In this document: piece by piece, positions 1 through 5,925 of the stretch
How positions within the stretch are numbered: the stretch's first letter is position 1
Layout of the letters: each line of letters starts with the position of its first letter
DNA from: an uncultured Prevotella sp.
GTDB taxonomy: Bacteria; Bacteroidota; Bacteroidia; Bacteroidales; Bacteroidaceae
Length of the DNA stretch: 9,610 nucleotides
Assembly: GCA_900319895.1 (NCBI GenBank)
Contig: ONQK01000087.1
Coordinates: forward strand, 1 to 9,610
Direction: 5' to 3'
Program-made: the position numbers and the translations under genes
Notes under the pieces: model-generated
Told to the model about the DNA's origin: nothing
Seen by the model: only the letters and a program-made list of their open reading frames with translations
Database searches by the model: none

Positions 1-486
1 ATCGCCTGAGAAGAGCGTCTTTGCGGTGGTGTCAAGCGTCATCATTGTTTCCGGCCAGTGCACCATTGGTGTGAGCACGAAAGTAAGTGCATGCGTGCCC
101 AGGTCGAGCGTGTCGCCGTTTTTGACCTCTACATCGCCGTCCTCAATGCCGTAGAATCCTCGCATCATGCCAAAAGTTTTGCTGTTGCCGATCACTTTGA
201 TGTTGGGATAGTATTTCTTCAATAGCGCTATTGAGCCGCTGTGGTCGGGCTCCATGTGGTTGACCACCAGATAGTCAATGGGTCTTTCGCCCAAGACGAG
301 CTGGATGTTTTCGATAAACTGCGTGAAAAAATCAACCTCTACGGTGTCGATAAGACAAACTTTTTCGTCAACGATGAGGTATGAGTTGTAGGAAACGCCA
401 TAAGGGAGAGGCCAAAGACCTTCAAAAAGCTCTTTATTGCGATCGTTGACACCAACGTAAAAGATGTTGTTCGTAATTTGTTTCAT
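1..486 (-). CDS. FprA-family A-type flavoprotein (flavodiiron protein), N-terminal part only
   Basis: The visible 162 residues are the start of the metallo-beta-lactamase-like diiron domain of an A-type flavoprotein, a family that reduces O2 to water or NO to N2O in anaerobes. The diiron ligand motif HMEPDH is present (H77, E79, D81, H82), followed by a ligand-type histidine in PMVHWPE (H143) and by SGD, whose D162 is the last codon before the window edge. The N-terminal block around residues 23-35 (GLWPLPYGVSYNS) is typical of the family. The start is the ATG at 486-484. Family members are about 400 residues, so the rest of the lactamase-like domain and the flavodoxin (FMN) domain lie outside the window. 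It runs in the same direction as recO but has its own promoter. The family call is firm; whether it acts on O2 or NO cannot be judged here. Confidence 0.9.
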   Translation of the reverse strand, partial: MKQITNNIFYVGVNDRNKELFEGLWPLPYGVSYNSYLIVDEKVCLIDTVEVDFFTQFIENIQLVLGERPIDYLVVNHMEPDHSGSIALLKKYYPNIKVIGNSKTFGMMRGFYGIEDGDVEVKNGDTLDLGTHALTFVLTPMVHWPETMMTLDTTAKTLFSGD

Positions 487-520
487 GTCTTTAAATAAAA
501 TGTGGTTTTTTGTTTTGTGC

Positions 521-530
521 TGCAAAGTTA
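521..530 (-). promoter_or_regulatory. Bacteroidetes -7 promoter element for the flavoprotein gene
   Basis: Read on the minus strand this is TAACTTTGCA, a match to the TAnnTTTG -7 consensus of Bacteroidetes sigma-ABfr. It lies 35 nt upstream of the ATG. No convincing TTTG -33 element sits at the expected 19-21 nt spacing, so the call rests on the -7 box and its position. Confidence 0.6.
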
Positions 531-594
531 TAATTTTTGTTTGGATTTGTCTCTGGATGTAGCATATTTTTTTGCGCTTAATTAAATAAGGTGT

Positions 595-624
595 AAAAAG
601 TAAAGTGCATTCAATGCAACACTT
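595..624 (-). terminator. possible rho-independent terminator at the end of recO
   Basis: On the minus strand the recO stop codon TGA forms the loop between TGCAT and ATGCA arms (606-610 and 614-618). An outer AAG/CTT pair can extend the stem across a bulge, and a TTTTT run follows at 599-595. The stem is short and overlaps the stop codon, so this is tentative. Confidence 0.35.
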
Positions 625-1333
625 GCAAAATGGGCAAGGAGTTCATTTTAGGGAAATTGGGGACGTGTAAACGGTAAAAGCTGATCAGCACATCGCAAAT
701 GCGGTTCCTCTCTGTGTGCGACATGGCAAACAAGTGCATGGTCTCGAAATTCATTCGCATTAGTAACTTGATTTTTGAGGCTTCCTCGGGATGTAGAAAC
801 TCTGCATGAAGTGGCGGATTTGGAGTGAAGCAGGCATTGCGCAGGTCGAAAAAACAACCCTCCGTGTGCTGGTGCAGGTTAGGGTAGAAGCCGAGCAAGC
901 GGGTCAGGCGCATCATGAAGACCAAGTGGAAATTGGCAAAGCCACGCTTGCAGGCATCCAGCCAGAGCAAGCTGTTTTTGATGTAGTCGAAAAGCCGGCA
1001 GTCGGGCTGTTCCTCGCGTGTGGCATGATAAATGAACTCTGCCATGAAGAGCATTATGGAGAGTTTGCGCGCATCGGTGCCGACGGTTGCGTATGCCGTG
1101 GCCATGCGTGCGTCCTTCAAGCGTTGTAAATGCTGATTGGGACGATAGTCGAACTCGATTTCCAAAACAGTCAATGGCTGGAAATATTGCTTTTTAATCT
1201 TCGAGCGTGAAGTCTTGGGAATGTTGGCGATGAACGACAGCCGCCCCTGCAATTCGGTCAGCAGGTCGACAATCAGCCGGTTTTCTCCAAATTTGATTGT
1301 CTTGAGCACTATGGCATTATTTTTGAGTATCAT
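611..1333 (-). CDS. recO: DNA repair protein RecO
   Basis: A 240-residue protein whose N-terminus (MILKNNAIVLKTIKFGE...) has the usual RecO opening: a short OB-fold domain that begins with a strand leading into a 'switching to native immediately' type KxxxxGE segment. Next come a helical domain and a middle FFDL..ACF segment typical of Bacteroidetes RecO. RecO works in the RecFOR pathway, loading RecA on SSB-coated single-stranded DNA and annealing strands. I start at the ATG 1333-1331; a TTG four codons upstream (1345) is in frame, but it overlaps the promoter box and gives a less family-like N-terminus. The length matches the roughly 240 residues usual for the family. It is transcribed away from the tRNA-Glu/rpsT promoter, and the gap to the divergent promoter is small. 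Confidence 0.88.
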   Translation of the reverse strand: MILKNNAIVLKTIKFGENRLIVDLLTELQGRLSFIANIPKTSRSKIKKQYFQPLTVLEIEFDYRPNQHLQRLKDARMATAYATVGTDARKLSIMLFMAEFIYHATREEQPDCRLFDYIKNSLLWLDACKRGFANFHLVFMMRLTRLLGFYPNLHQHTEGCFFDLRNACFTPNPPLHAEFLHPEEASKIKLLMRMNFETMHLFAMSHTERNRICDVLISFYRLHVPNFPKMNSLPILQVLH

Positions 1334-1342
1334 TTTCAAGTA

Positions 1343-1350
1343 CAAAAGTA
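1343..1350 (-). promoter_or_regulatory. -7 promoter element for recO, very close to the start codon
   Basis: On the minus strand this reads TACTTTTG, a full TAnnTTTG match that ends only 9 nt before the recO ATG. Transcription would therefore start within a few bases of the start codon, suggesting a leaderless or nearly leaderless mRNA. No good -33 TTTG is found at the standard spacing. Confidence 0.45.
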
Positions 1351-1389
1351 TACAAAAAGCATGAATTTGAAAAAAAAAACGTCAAAAAA

Positions 1390-1421
1390 TTTGGAAGATA
1401 GCGGGAAAAGTCGTACCTTTG
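1390..1421 (+). promoter_or_regulatory. promoter for tRNA-Glu and rpsT
   Basis: TTTG at 1390-1393 and TACCTTTG at 1414-1421, separated by 20 nt, match the Bacteroidetes -33/-7 consensus in both sequence and spacing. The -7 box lies 18 nt before the mature tRNA 5' end. No other promoter-like match appears before rpsT, and the tRNA-rpsT gap is only 38 nt, so both genes probably share it. Confidence 0.75.
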
Positions 1422-1439
1422 CACCCACAAATCAACGAT

Positions 1440-1511
1440 GGTCCCTTCGTCTATCGGTTAGGACGAGAGATTTTCATTCTCTAAAGAGGAGTTCGACTCT
1501 CCTAGGGACTA
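1440..1511 (+). tRNA. tRNA-Glu (anticodon UUC)
   Basis: The full cloverleaf can be folded by eye. The acceptor stem pairs 1440-1446 with 1504-1510 (one G-T pair at the end). The D stem is 1449-1452/1461-1464. The anticodon stem AGAGA/TCTCT is 1466-1470/1478-1482, with a 7-nt loop carrying TTC at 1473-1475. The variable loop has 4 nt, and the T stem AGGAG/CTCCT (1487-1491/1499-1503) closes a TTCGACT loop. The discriminator is A1511, and CCA is not encoded. UUC decodes both Glu codons by wobble. It stands just upstream of rpsT in the same direction. Confidence 0.96.
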
Positions 1512-1549
1512 CAAAATTTAAGAATAAACCAAAAGAGATAAGATTTAAG

Positions 1550-1804
1550 ATGGCAAATCACAAATCATCATTGAAGAGAATCCGTCAGACAAAGACGCGG
1601 ACGTTGCACAATAAATATTACGCAAAGACGATGCGTAATGCAGTGCGTAAACTGCGTGCAATGACCAATAAAGAAGAGGCTGTAGAGCTCTATCCGAAAG
1701 TGCAGAAGATGCTGGATAAATTGGCTAAGAATAACATTATCCACAAGAATAAGGCAGCCAACCTGAAGTCAAGCCTCTGCCAGCACATCAGCAAATTGGG
1801 CTAA
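1550..1804 (+). CDS. rpsT: 30S ribosomal protein S20
   Basis: An 84-residue, lysine- and arginine-rich protein starting MANHKSSLKRIRQ, the standard S20 (bS20) opening. S20 binds 16S rRNA early in 30S assembly; the family is a three-helix bundle of 80-90 residues, which fits. The C-terminal part (IIHKNKAANLKSSL) also matches. The ATG at 1550 is chosen because it gives the canonical N-terminus; an open frame extends upstream to 1361 but only by reading through the tRNA. A weak purine-rich ribosome site (AGATAAGA) precedes it. It likely shares a transcript with tRNA-Glu, so tRNA processing would release the rpsT message, and it is closed by the hairpin at 1830-1860. Its position just before gyrB is, from memory, a common order in Bacteroidales. 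Confidence 0.97.
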   Translation: MANHKSSLKRIRQTKTRTLHNKYYAKTMRNAVRKLRAMTNKEEAVELYPKVQKMLDKLAKNNIIHKNKAANLKSSLCQHISKLG

Positions 1805-1829
1805 AAGTAGAAAGAATCAACAATAAGGC

Positions 1830-1860
1830 AAGTCATGGTTTGAAAAAGCCATGACTTTTT
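1830..1860 (+). terminator. rho-independent terminator after rpsT
   Basis: A 9-bp perfect stem, AAGTCATGG (1830-1838) with CCATGACTT (1849-1857), closes a 10-nt loop and runs into a T tract (1856-1860). It sits 25 nt past the rpsT stop. The 147 nt between here and the gyrB promoter show nothing else I can support. Confidence 0.8.
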
Positions 1861-2007
1861 GTGTGCACCCGCTTCAAGGAAAGGTCAAAGAACGGTTCGG
1901 GAAGGGGTTGTAAGAGGCATTTCCAATAAAATTTCCCATACTTGTTTCCAATCCACCCTTGTTGTATTTTTTACGGTGTAAAATTTCGTGGTATGGCAGA
2001 TTTTTTA

Positions 2008-2015
2008 TATCTTTG
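2008..2015 (+). promoter_or_regulatory. -7 promoter element for gyrB
   Basis: TATCTTTG matches TAnnTTTG exactly and is followed by CA, as in many Bacteroidetes promoters. A partial -33 element, TTTC at 1984-1987, lies 20 nt upstream. The element is 31 nt before the gyrB ATG, giving a leader of roughly 25 nt with an A-rich stretch instead of a Shine-Dalgarno. Confidence 0.7.
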
Positions 2016-2046
2016 CAATTGTTTTAATTGACGAAGAAAAAAGAAC

Positions 2047-4026
2047 ATGTCAGAAATAAAGAACAACGTCATCAATGACTATTCTGCCAGCAATATTCAA
2101 GTGCTGGAAGGGTTGGAGGCCGTGCGCAAACGTCCGGCAATGTACATCGGAGATATCAGTGAAAAAGGTCTGCATCATCTTGTCAACGAAACAGTGGACA
2201 ACTCTATTGACGAGGCCATGGCTGGCTATTGTAAAAATATCGAAGTGACGATAAATGAGGACAACTCCATTACCGTGCTTGACGACGGGCGTGGCATTCC
2301 TGTTGATGAACACGAAAAGATGCACAAGTCGGCCCTGGAGGTCGTGATGACTGTTTTGCACGCCGGCGGCAAGTTTGACAAAGGGAGCTACAAGGTCAGC
2401 GGCGGCTTGCATGGCGTGGGTGTGAGTTGTGTTAACGCCTTGTCGACACGCATGATGTCACAAGTCTTCCGTGATGGGAAAATTTATCAGCAAGAATACG
2501 AGCGCGGCGTTCCTTTATATCCGGTAAAGGTCGTCGGCCAGACAGAATCAAGGGGTACGCGCCAGCAATTCTGGCCGGACCCGACAATTTTCACGACGAC
2601 AACATATCAATGGGACGTGATTGCGCGCCGCATGCGCGAGCTCGCTTTTTTGAATGCGGGCATCAAGATTACGTTGAATGACTTGCGCCCGGACGAGGAA
2701 GGGAACACCAAACAAGAGGTGTTCTTGGCAGAGGACGGATTGAAAGAGTTTGTGCGTTACGTCGACCGGCATCGTTCGCATCTTTTCGATGACGTCATTT
2801 ACCTGAAAACGGAGAAACAGGGTATTCCGATTGAGGTCGCTGTGATGTATAATACCGATTATTCGGAAAACATCCATTCTTATGTAAATAACATCAATAC
2901 GATAGAGGGTGGTACGCACCTGACCGGTTTTAGAATGGCGTTGACGCGCACGTTGAAGAACTATGCCGACGGCGACCCGCAGATTTCAAAGCAGATAGAG
3001 AAGTCCAAGATAGAAATCACAGGCGAGGACTTTCGTGAGGGATTGACAGCAGTCATCTCAATTAAAGTCGCAGAACCACAATTTGAAGGACAAACCAAGA
3101 CGAAACTTGGAAATAGCGAAGTCTCCGGTGCAGTTCAACAGGCGGTAGGCGAGGCCCTTGCCTATTATTTGGAGGAACATCCCAAAGAAGCTAAGCAGAT
3201 TTGCGAGAAAGTGATTCTGGCTGCCACTGCACGCATCGCAGCGCGTAAGGCGCGTGAGAGTGTGCAGCGAAAAAACCCGATGTCCGGCGGCGGCTTGCCT
3301 GGGAAATTGGCAGACTGCTCAAGCAAAGACCCGAAAGAGTGCGAAATTTTCCTCGTAGAGGGTGACTCTGCCGGTGGGTCGGCAAAACAAGGACGTGACA
3401 ACAAGTTCCAGGCCATTCTCCCCTTGCGCGGAAAAATCCTCAATGTGGAGAAAGTGATGTGGCACAAGGTCTTTGAAAGTGAGTCCGTCATGAACATCAT
3501 CCAAAGTATCGGAGTGCGTTTTGGAGTGGACGGTGAAGGCGATAAAGAGGCAAACATTGATAAGCTGAGATATGACAAGATTATCATCATGACCGACGCC
3601 GATGTCGACGGCTCTCACATCGACACGCTCATCATGACGCTGTTCTATCGGTTTATGCCAAAAGTGATACAAGAAGGCCATCTCTACATCGCCACGCCGC
3701 CGTTGTACTTGTGCTCTTACAAGAATCAGGTGAAGGAATATTGCTACACCGAGCAGCAGCGCCAGATGTTTATGGACAAATATGGAAATGGGAAAGACGA
3801 CGAGTCTAACGGTATCCATACACAGCGCTACAAAGGTTTGGGTGAGATGAATCCCGACCAGCTTTGGGAAACGACCATGGACCCCAAGACACGACTTTTG
3901 AAGCAGGTGACGATTCAAAATGCCGTTGAGGCCGACGAGATCTTCTCCATGCTTATGGGAGACGACGTGGAGCCAAGGCGCGAGTTCATCGAGAAGAATG
4001 CCACTTATGCCAATATTGATACATAG
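2047..4026 (+). CDS. gyrB: DNA gyrase subunit B
   Basis: A 659-residue ATPase subunit of DNA gyrase, which introduces negative supercoils together with GyrA. The N-terminal GHKL ATPase domain shows ETVDNSIDEA with the Mg-binding N52, the nucleotide-binding DDGRGIP loop (D79-P85), and the HAGGKFD...GLHGVG lid region. The transducer domain follows. The TOPRIM domain shows EGDSAGGSA from E438 and DADVDGSH from D517. The C-terminal signature QRYKGLGEMN starts at Q593. The length is close to the 640-660 residues of GyrB without the insertion found in enterobacteria. ParE is an alternative for such a protein, but the strong EGDSAGGSAKQGRDNKFQAI block and the C-terminal WETTMDP segment favour GyrB. 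The start ATG at 2047 gives a usual short N-terminal tail before YSASNIQVLEGLEAVRKRP. It is a single-gene transcript with its own promoter and terminator. Confidence 0.96.
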   Translation: MSEIKNNVINDYSASNIQVLEGLEAVRKRPAMYIGDISEKGLHHLVNETVDNSIDEAMAGYCKNIEVTINEDNSITVLDDGRGIPVDEHEKMHKSALEVVMTVLHAGGKFDKGSYKVSGGLHGVGVSCVNALSTRMMSQVFRDGKIYQQEYERGVPLYPVKVVGQTESRGTRQQFWPDPTIFTTTTYQWDVIARRMRELAFLNAGIKITLNDLRPDEEGNTKQEVFLAEDGLKEFVRYVDRHRSHLFDDVIYLKTEKQGIPIEVAVMYNTDYSENIHSYVNNINTIEGGTHLTGFRMALTRTLKNYADGDPQISKQIEKSKIEITGEDFREGLTAVISIKVAEPQFEGQTKTKLGNSEVSGAVQQAVGEALAYYLEEHPKEAKQICEKVILAATARIAARKARESVQRKNPMSGGGLPGKLADCSSKDPKECEIFLVEGDSAGGSAKQGRDNKFQAILPLRGKILNVEKVMWHKVFESESVMNIIQSIGVRFGVDGEGDKEANIDKLRYDKIIIMTDADVDGSHIDTLIMTLFYRFMPKVIQEGHLYIATPPLYLCSYKNQVKEYCYTEQQRQMFMDKYGNGKDDESNGIHTQRYKGLGEMNPDQLWETTMDPKTRLLKQVTIQNAVEADEIFSMLMGDDVEPRREFIEKNATYANIDT

Positions 4027-4051
4027 AAGACAAAAATAAAAATACTAGGGT

Positions 4052-4082
4052 TCAGGCGAGCAAATGGCTCGCCTGACTTTTT
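4052..4082 (+). terminator. strong rho-independent terminator after gyrB
   Basis: A 10-bp perfect GC-rich stem, TCAGGCGAGC (4052-4061) with GCTCGCCTGA (4067-4076), has a 5-nt loop and is followed by TTTTT at 4078-4082. It begins 26 nt after the gyrB stop. Confidence 0.92.
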
Positions 4083-4110
4083 GTGAGAAAATGGTGGAAT
4101 TGCCTTAAAA

Positions 4111-4196
4111 CGACGTTTTTGGGTTTAAGGACGACGGTTTTGTGTTTTTTTGCACCTAAAAAACGATATTAGTCGTCCTTTTTGAGGACGAAAACG
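4111..4196 (+). repeat. cluster of inverted and degenerate CGACGTTTT / GGACGA repeats
   Basis: Within the gene-free stretch 4083-4446, AAGGACGAC (4127-4135) is answered by GTCGTCCTT (4172-4180) across 36 nt. AAAACG-A-CGTTTT (near 4117-4129) is its own odd palindrome, and GTCC (4175-4178) can also pair with GGAC just after it to form an alternative small hairpin. Near-copies of the CGACG(G/T)TTTTG unit occur at the start and middle, with further GGACGA copies near 4186 and 4360. No open frame of meaningful length covers the stretch on either strand. It looks like a folded or decayed interspersed repeat; I cannot tell whether it recurs in the genome. The rest of the gap (4200-4388) holds only weak inverted repeats, such as TGGCCG/CGGCCA at 4298-4332. 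Confidence 0.45.
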
Positions 4197-4388
4197 AATA
4201 AAGCCACTGAAGTCGTTGTCATGTCCTACTATTGAAAGGAGCAACTTCCATTGCCTTTATGCATCAATTCTCATAGTGTTGTGGAAAAGAGAGATTTTGG
4301 CCGTATTCAAGATTCCATAAGTCAGTCGGCCAGTTGAGCATAGTCATTCGCGATTTTCAGGACGATAAAAAAATCAGTTGTCATAAAT

Positions 4389-4419
4389 TTTGTTTTTTGT
4401 CCGATTTTTGCTATCTTTG
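4389..4419 (+). promoter_or_regulatory. promoter for the small acidic protein gene
   Basis: TTTG at 4389-4392 and TATCTTTG at 4412-4419, spaced by 19 nt, match the Bacteroidetes -33/-7 consensus. The ATG follows 27 nt after the -7 box, giving a leader of about 20 nt. Confidence 0.75.
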
Positions 4420-4446
4420 CCTCATAGTCAAACTCATGAAACTAAT

Positions 4447-4734
4447 ATGTTGGATTTTATTAAAAAACTCCCTTTAATAGAGACTTTGCGCCGTTTTTTG
4501 GGCAATGGGAGAACGCGAGAGCTGATAGAAACAGCCAAAGACAAGCTTCAGGAAGGCCCCATAGAGGATTTGCTGAATAAAGTTGGCATTGATTCTGAGA
4601 AGATAGAGGACTTGGCAGAAATGGCAACCGGTGCGCTCGACATGGCAGAGAAGGTGCTTGGAGACGGCGATGAGGAAGTAGAGGAGGATGTTGAAGAAGA
4701 ATTTGAAGAAGAGGACACCGAAGAAGAAAGTTGA
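4447..4734 (+). CDS. small acidic protein of unknown function
   Basis: I do not recognise this 95-residue protein. Residues 1-19 form a basic, amphipathic stretch (LDFIKKLPLIETLRRFL); residues 22-72 are probably two or three helices with regular leucines; residues 73-95 are almost entirely Glu and Asp. There is no signal peptide, no true membrane helix and no cysteine. The start is the ATG at 4447; an open frame extends upstream to 4390, but that would start inside the promoter. Another ATG at 4436 is in a different frame. A dedicated promoter with good spacing, in-frame coding through the purine-rich 3' end and a clean stop argue that it is real. It lies between gyrB and tatA without being in either transcript, so context gives no function. 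A charged N-terminus with an acidic tail might suggest a protein or membrane-surface binding role, but this is a guess. Confidence 0.65.
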   Translation: MLDFIKKLPLIETLRRFLGNGRTRELIETAKDKLQEGPIEDLLNKVGIDSEKIEDLAEMATGALDMAEKVLGDGDEEVEEDVEEEFEEEDTEEES

Positions 4735-4849
4735 GAAGACATTTCTTGATGTGTTCGTCTTTTAGGTGGATGATGAAGGTTTTGGGGATGAAGAATAGTT
4801 GTCTGTCGAAGATTTTCGGTGGGAAAGGGGATTTTTGTTGATTTTTTAT

Positions 4850-4857
4850 TATCTTTG
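4850..4857 (+). promoter_or_regulatory. -7 promoter element for the tat operon
   Basis: TATCTTTG followed by CA is an exact TAnnTTTG match. A TTTTTG run lies 12 nt upstream, too close for a standard -33 element, so the promoter may be weak or need an activator. The implied leader before tatA is about 85 nt, longer than for the other genes here. Confidence 0.62.
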
Positions 4858-4870
4858 CAGAAAACAGCTC

Positions 4871-4912
4871 GCTGTCAACGTATAAGATATACATGTTTTT
4901 GATGTTGTCAGC
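4871..4912 (+). promoter_or_regulatory. two-level inverted repeat in the tatA mRNA leader
   Basis: GCTGTCAAC (4871-4879) pairs with GTTGTCAGC (4904-4912) except for one central T-T mismatch. Inside it, GTATA (4880-4884) pairs perfectly with TATAC (4888-4892) around a 3-nt loop. The structure lies after the promoter and ends 21 nt before the ribosome binding site. It may stabilise the leader or control translation; no known riboswitch class is recognised. Confidence 0.4.
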
Positions 4913-4933
4913 GTTTTTGAAGTGGAATTTAAT

Positions 4934-4938
4934 GGAGG
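4934..4938 (+). promoter_or_regulatory. Shine-Dalgarno site for tatA
   Basis: GGAGG lies 9 nt before the ATG at 4948. It is the clearest ribosome binding site in the window and fixes the tatA start over the in-frame ATG five codons later. Confidence 0.7.
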
Positions 4939-4947
4939 ATACGAAAT

Positions 4948-5154
4948 ATGTTAGGACAATTTATGTTTTTGAATTTTGGCTTTCAAGAGCTACTCGTCAT
5001 TGCTTTACTCATTCTCTTGCTTTTTGGGGGCGCGAAGATTCCTGAGTTGATGAGAGGGATAGGCAGAGGCCTGAAAAGTTTCAAGGACGGGATGAACGAA
5101 GTTGAAGAGCCTTTGAAGAAAGATGTCGACAATGAAAATCCGCCGGTGCGATGA
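4948..5154 (+). CDS. tatA: Sec-independent translocase subunit TatA
   Basis: A 68-residue protein with one N-terminal membrane helix (about residues 12-26, GFQELLVIALLILLLF), the FG hinge at F26-G27 and then the amphipathic helix KIPELMRGIGRGLKSFKDG (30-48), followed by a short charged tail. This is the standard TatA/B/E fold; the Q13-E14 pair supplies the polar residue found near the start of the helix. TatA multimerises to form the pore for folded, twin-arginine proteins. The short tail and GxGRGLKxFK pattern favour TatA over TatB. It is first in the operon and overlaps tatC by 4 nt (ATGA). No tatB-like gene is present, so this TatA may do both jobs, as in minimal TatAC systems. Confidence 0.93.
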   Translation: MLGQFMFLNFGFQELLVIALLILLLFGGAKIPELMRGIGRGLKSFKDGMNEVEEPLKKDVDNENPPVR

Positions 5155-5912
5155 ACGGGTCGAAAGGCGATTTGCAGCTGGCGAGTTTTTGGGAACATCT
5201 TGACGAGCTGCGAGGCGCCATCATCCGGGCAGGATTGGTTGCGCTGGTCGCCGTAGTGCTAGCCTTTGCCTTTAAGGACGTGCTTTTCAGCTTGGTGCTG
5301 GCCCCTTCCCGATACGATTTTTTGAGCTATCGTTTGTTGGGAATTCAGGCGTCTGACATTCATTTGATCAATACGGGGCTGACCGAGCAGTTTATGACCC
5401 ACATGCGAGTAGCATGTTATGCGGGCTTGCTGTTGTCATTGCCTTATGTCATTTACGAGCTGTTCCGATTTGTGTCCCCTGCACTTTACCAACGCGAGAG
5501 GCGGTATGCCGGTCGGCTGGTCGGCAGCGCCTATGCGATGTTTATGGTCGGTACTTTGGTGAATTACTTCATCATTTTTCCGCTGACAGTCCATTTTTTG
5601 GGCACCTATCGGGTAAGCACGGAGGTGCAGAATATGTTGACGTTGCAGTCGTACGCCGAAACGCTGCTTTCAATGAGCCTGATCATCGGCCTGGTGTTTG
5701 AATTGCCTGTTTTGAGCTGGATTTTGGCATTGGCAGGCCTGTTGAAGCCCGATTGGATGCGGCAATACCGCCGGCATGCGGTGGTCGTGATACTCTTGAT
5801 AGCCGCGGTGATAACGCCGACGACAGATGTGTTCACCTTGCTTTTTGTCTCATTGCCCATTTGGTGGTTGTATGAGGCGAGCATATTGATTGTTAAAATG
5901 ACAAGACGATAA
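5151..5912 (+). CDS. tatC: twin-arginine translocase receptor subunit TatC
   Basis: A 253-residue polytopic membrane protein with six predicted helices. The cytoplasmic N-terminus carries the SFWEHLDELR motif (S12-R21), where H16, E19 and R21 match the signal-recognition residues of the family. The first cytoplasmic loop shows FVSPALYQRERR with conserved P110 and E116, the glutamate that contacts the twin-arginine motif. Near the C-terminus ITPTTD places the conserved D226 before the last helices. TatC is the receptor that reads the signal peptide and recruits TatA. The ATG overlaps the tatA stop. Family members are usually 240-260 residues, so it appears complete. Confidence 0.96.
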   Translation: MNGSKGDLQLASFWEHLDELRGAIIRAGLVALVAVVLAFAFKDVLFSLVLAPSRYDFLSYRLLGIQASDIHLINTGLTEQFMTHMRVACYAGLLLSLPYVIYELFRFVSPALYQRERRYAGRLVGSAYAMFMVGTLVNYFIIFPLTVHFLGTYRVSTEVQNMLTLQSYAETLLSMSLIIGLVFELPVLSWILALAGLLKPDWMRQYRRHAVVVILLIAAVITPTTDVFTLLFVSLPIWWLYEASILIVKMTRR

Positions 5913-5925
5913 AATTATACAAACT

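Noticed and set aside
806..1129. Plus-strand frame of 107 codons inside recO
   Set aside because: It is antisense to recO, has no recognisable domain and no promoter.
1361..1549. Upstream extension of the rpsT frame giving a 147-residue protein
   Set aside because: It reads straight through the tRNA-Glu gene and its promoter; S20 begins MANHKSS at 1550.
3165..3918. Long open frames on the minus strand under gyrB
   Set aside because: They lie fully inside gyrB, show no family motifs and have no promoter; they are shadows of its codon pattern.
4735..4765. Hairpin AAGAC/GTCTT after the acidic protein gene as a terminator
   Set aside because: Only 5 bp with a large loop and a short T run; too weak to call.
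4460..4894. Minus-strand frame opposite the acidic protein and the tat promoter
   Set aside because: It would cover the tat promoter and is explained by the low-complexity GA-rich coding strand; serine-rich and proline-rich translations arise from that tract.
4893..5045. Upstream ATG at 4893 opening a frame that overlaps tatA
   Set aside because: It is out of frame with tatA, lacks a ribosome binding site and its first bases lie in the leader hairpin; no family resemblance.
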